64,000 nt of DNA, from the NCBI GenBank assembly GCA_965248685.1, contig CBDFKC010000002.1, positions 868,001 to 932,000 of the forward strand, written 5' to 3'. Below are positions 63,775 to 64,000 of the stretch, one piece after another (within the stretch, counting starts at the first letter, position 1; every line of letters begins with the position of its first letter). The stretch is from VYFG01 sp965248685 (lineage in GTDB: Bacteria > Pseudomonadota > Gammaproteobacteria > Arenicellales > Poriferihabitantaceae). A program made the position numbers and the translations under genes. The notes under the pieces were generated by a model. It saw only the letters and a list, made by a program, of their open reading frames with translations. It was not told the DNA's origin and searched no databases.

Positions 63775-64000
63775 ATGAAGAAAAACAGTGAAAAGGGTAG
63801 TCCAGAATCAAACAGCCGACGTTCGGTTCTGAAAAAAGCAACGGTAGCGGCTGTTGGCGCGGGGGCCCTCGGCGGCTTTCCCATGATATGGGCCCAGAAT
63901 ATTAAAAACGTTACGCTGCGCCAGTTCGGCACCGGCGTATCCAATATCAACGATATAGCCAAGAAGTGTAAAGAAGATCTCGGCTTTACTCTACAGATGA
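63775..64000 (+). CDS. ABC importer substrate-binding protein, partial
   Basis: The ATG at 63775 has GAGGAA at good spacing and opens a frame that runs past the window end (75 codons). The N-terminus has a twin-arginine signal (SNSRRSVLKKATVAAVG, then FPMIWAQ) and the first mature residues NIKNVTLRQFGTGVSNI resemble polyamine-type extracellular solute-binding proteins. It follows the ATPase gene by 46 bp. Confidence 0.85.
   Translation, partial: MKKNSEKGSPESNSRRSVLKKATVAAVGAGALGGFPMIWAQNIKNVTLRQFGTGVSNINDIAKKCKEDLGFTLQM

Overview
The window looks like a chromosomal segment of a free-living, probably marine, gammaproteobacterium. The main support is the nrdR-ribD-ribE-ribB(A)-ribH-nusB-pgpA block, which has the order usual in that class, together with yajC-secD-secF, a hexameric-type citrate synthase and a monomeric-subunit NADP-type isocitrate dehydrogenase. 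Base composition is moderate by eye. No tRNA, rRNA or CRISPR array was recognised.

Layout. 1-4.9 kb (minus): propionyl-CoA to succinyl-CoA genes (methylmalonyl-CoA mutase, PccB, and PccA cut by the window edge). 5.1-5.7 kb: a P460-like c-type cytochrome with a clear terminator. 5.9-9.5 kb (minus): a four-gene signalling operon made of a coiled-coil protein, a coiled-coil plus roadblock-like protein, a Ras/Rab-like small GTPase and a hybrid histidine kinase. 9.7-13.2 kb (plus): icd, then a TVP38-type membrane protein overlapping a mercuric-reductase-like flavoprotein. 13.2-16.7 kb: an AT-rich accessory patch (GST-like protein, a short probable gene fragment, secreted dienelactone hydrolase, a highly structured intergenic region). 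16.7-26.1 kb (minus): acuI, pgpA, nusB, riboflavin genes, nrdR, secF, secD, yajC.

26.3-48.7 kb holds the most unusual genes. They are a DMT transporter, a membrane M50 metalloprotease fused to an HlyD-type adaptor, an ABC exporter whose nucleotide-binding domain has lost its ATP-binding motifs and gained a duplicated insert, a stand-alone cyclic-nucleotide-binding protein, a SPINDLY-type glycosyltransferase fused to a second glycosyltransferase domain, and two GT4-type glycosyltransferases. A cytochrome c/SCO group with two related cysteine-containing secreted proteins, IalB and citrate synthase interrupt this set. Beyond them lie a GNAT, two paralogues of an unrecognised family, two DUF6916-like proteins (one with a Tat signal) and three tandem phage-collar-domain (MdpB-like) proteins. 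My inference is that many of these genes form an unusual export and glycosylation system for small collar-domain and related proteins.

45.6-47.15 kb is a mobile-element scar: a Y1/RAYT-type transposase with inverted terminal sequences, duplicated flanks, an array of an 18-bp repeat and an IS66 remnant. 48.95-62.47 kb (minus) is one giant inverse-autotransporter adhesin of about 4,500 residues, with a beta-helix-like passenger and a perfect 99-residue repeat period in one segment. 62.6-64 kb (plus) begins a polyamine-type ABC importer operon (ATPase, then a Tat-signal binding protein cut by the window end).
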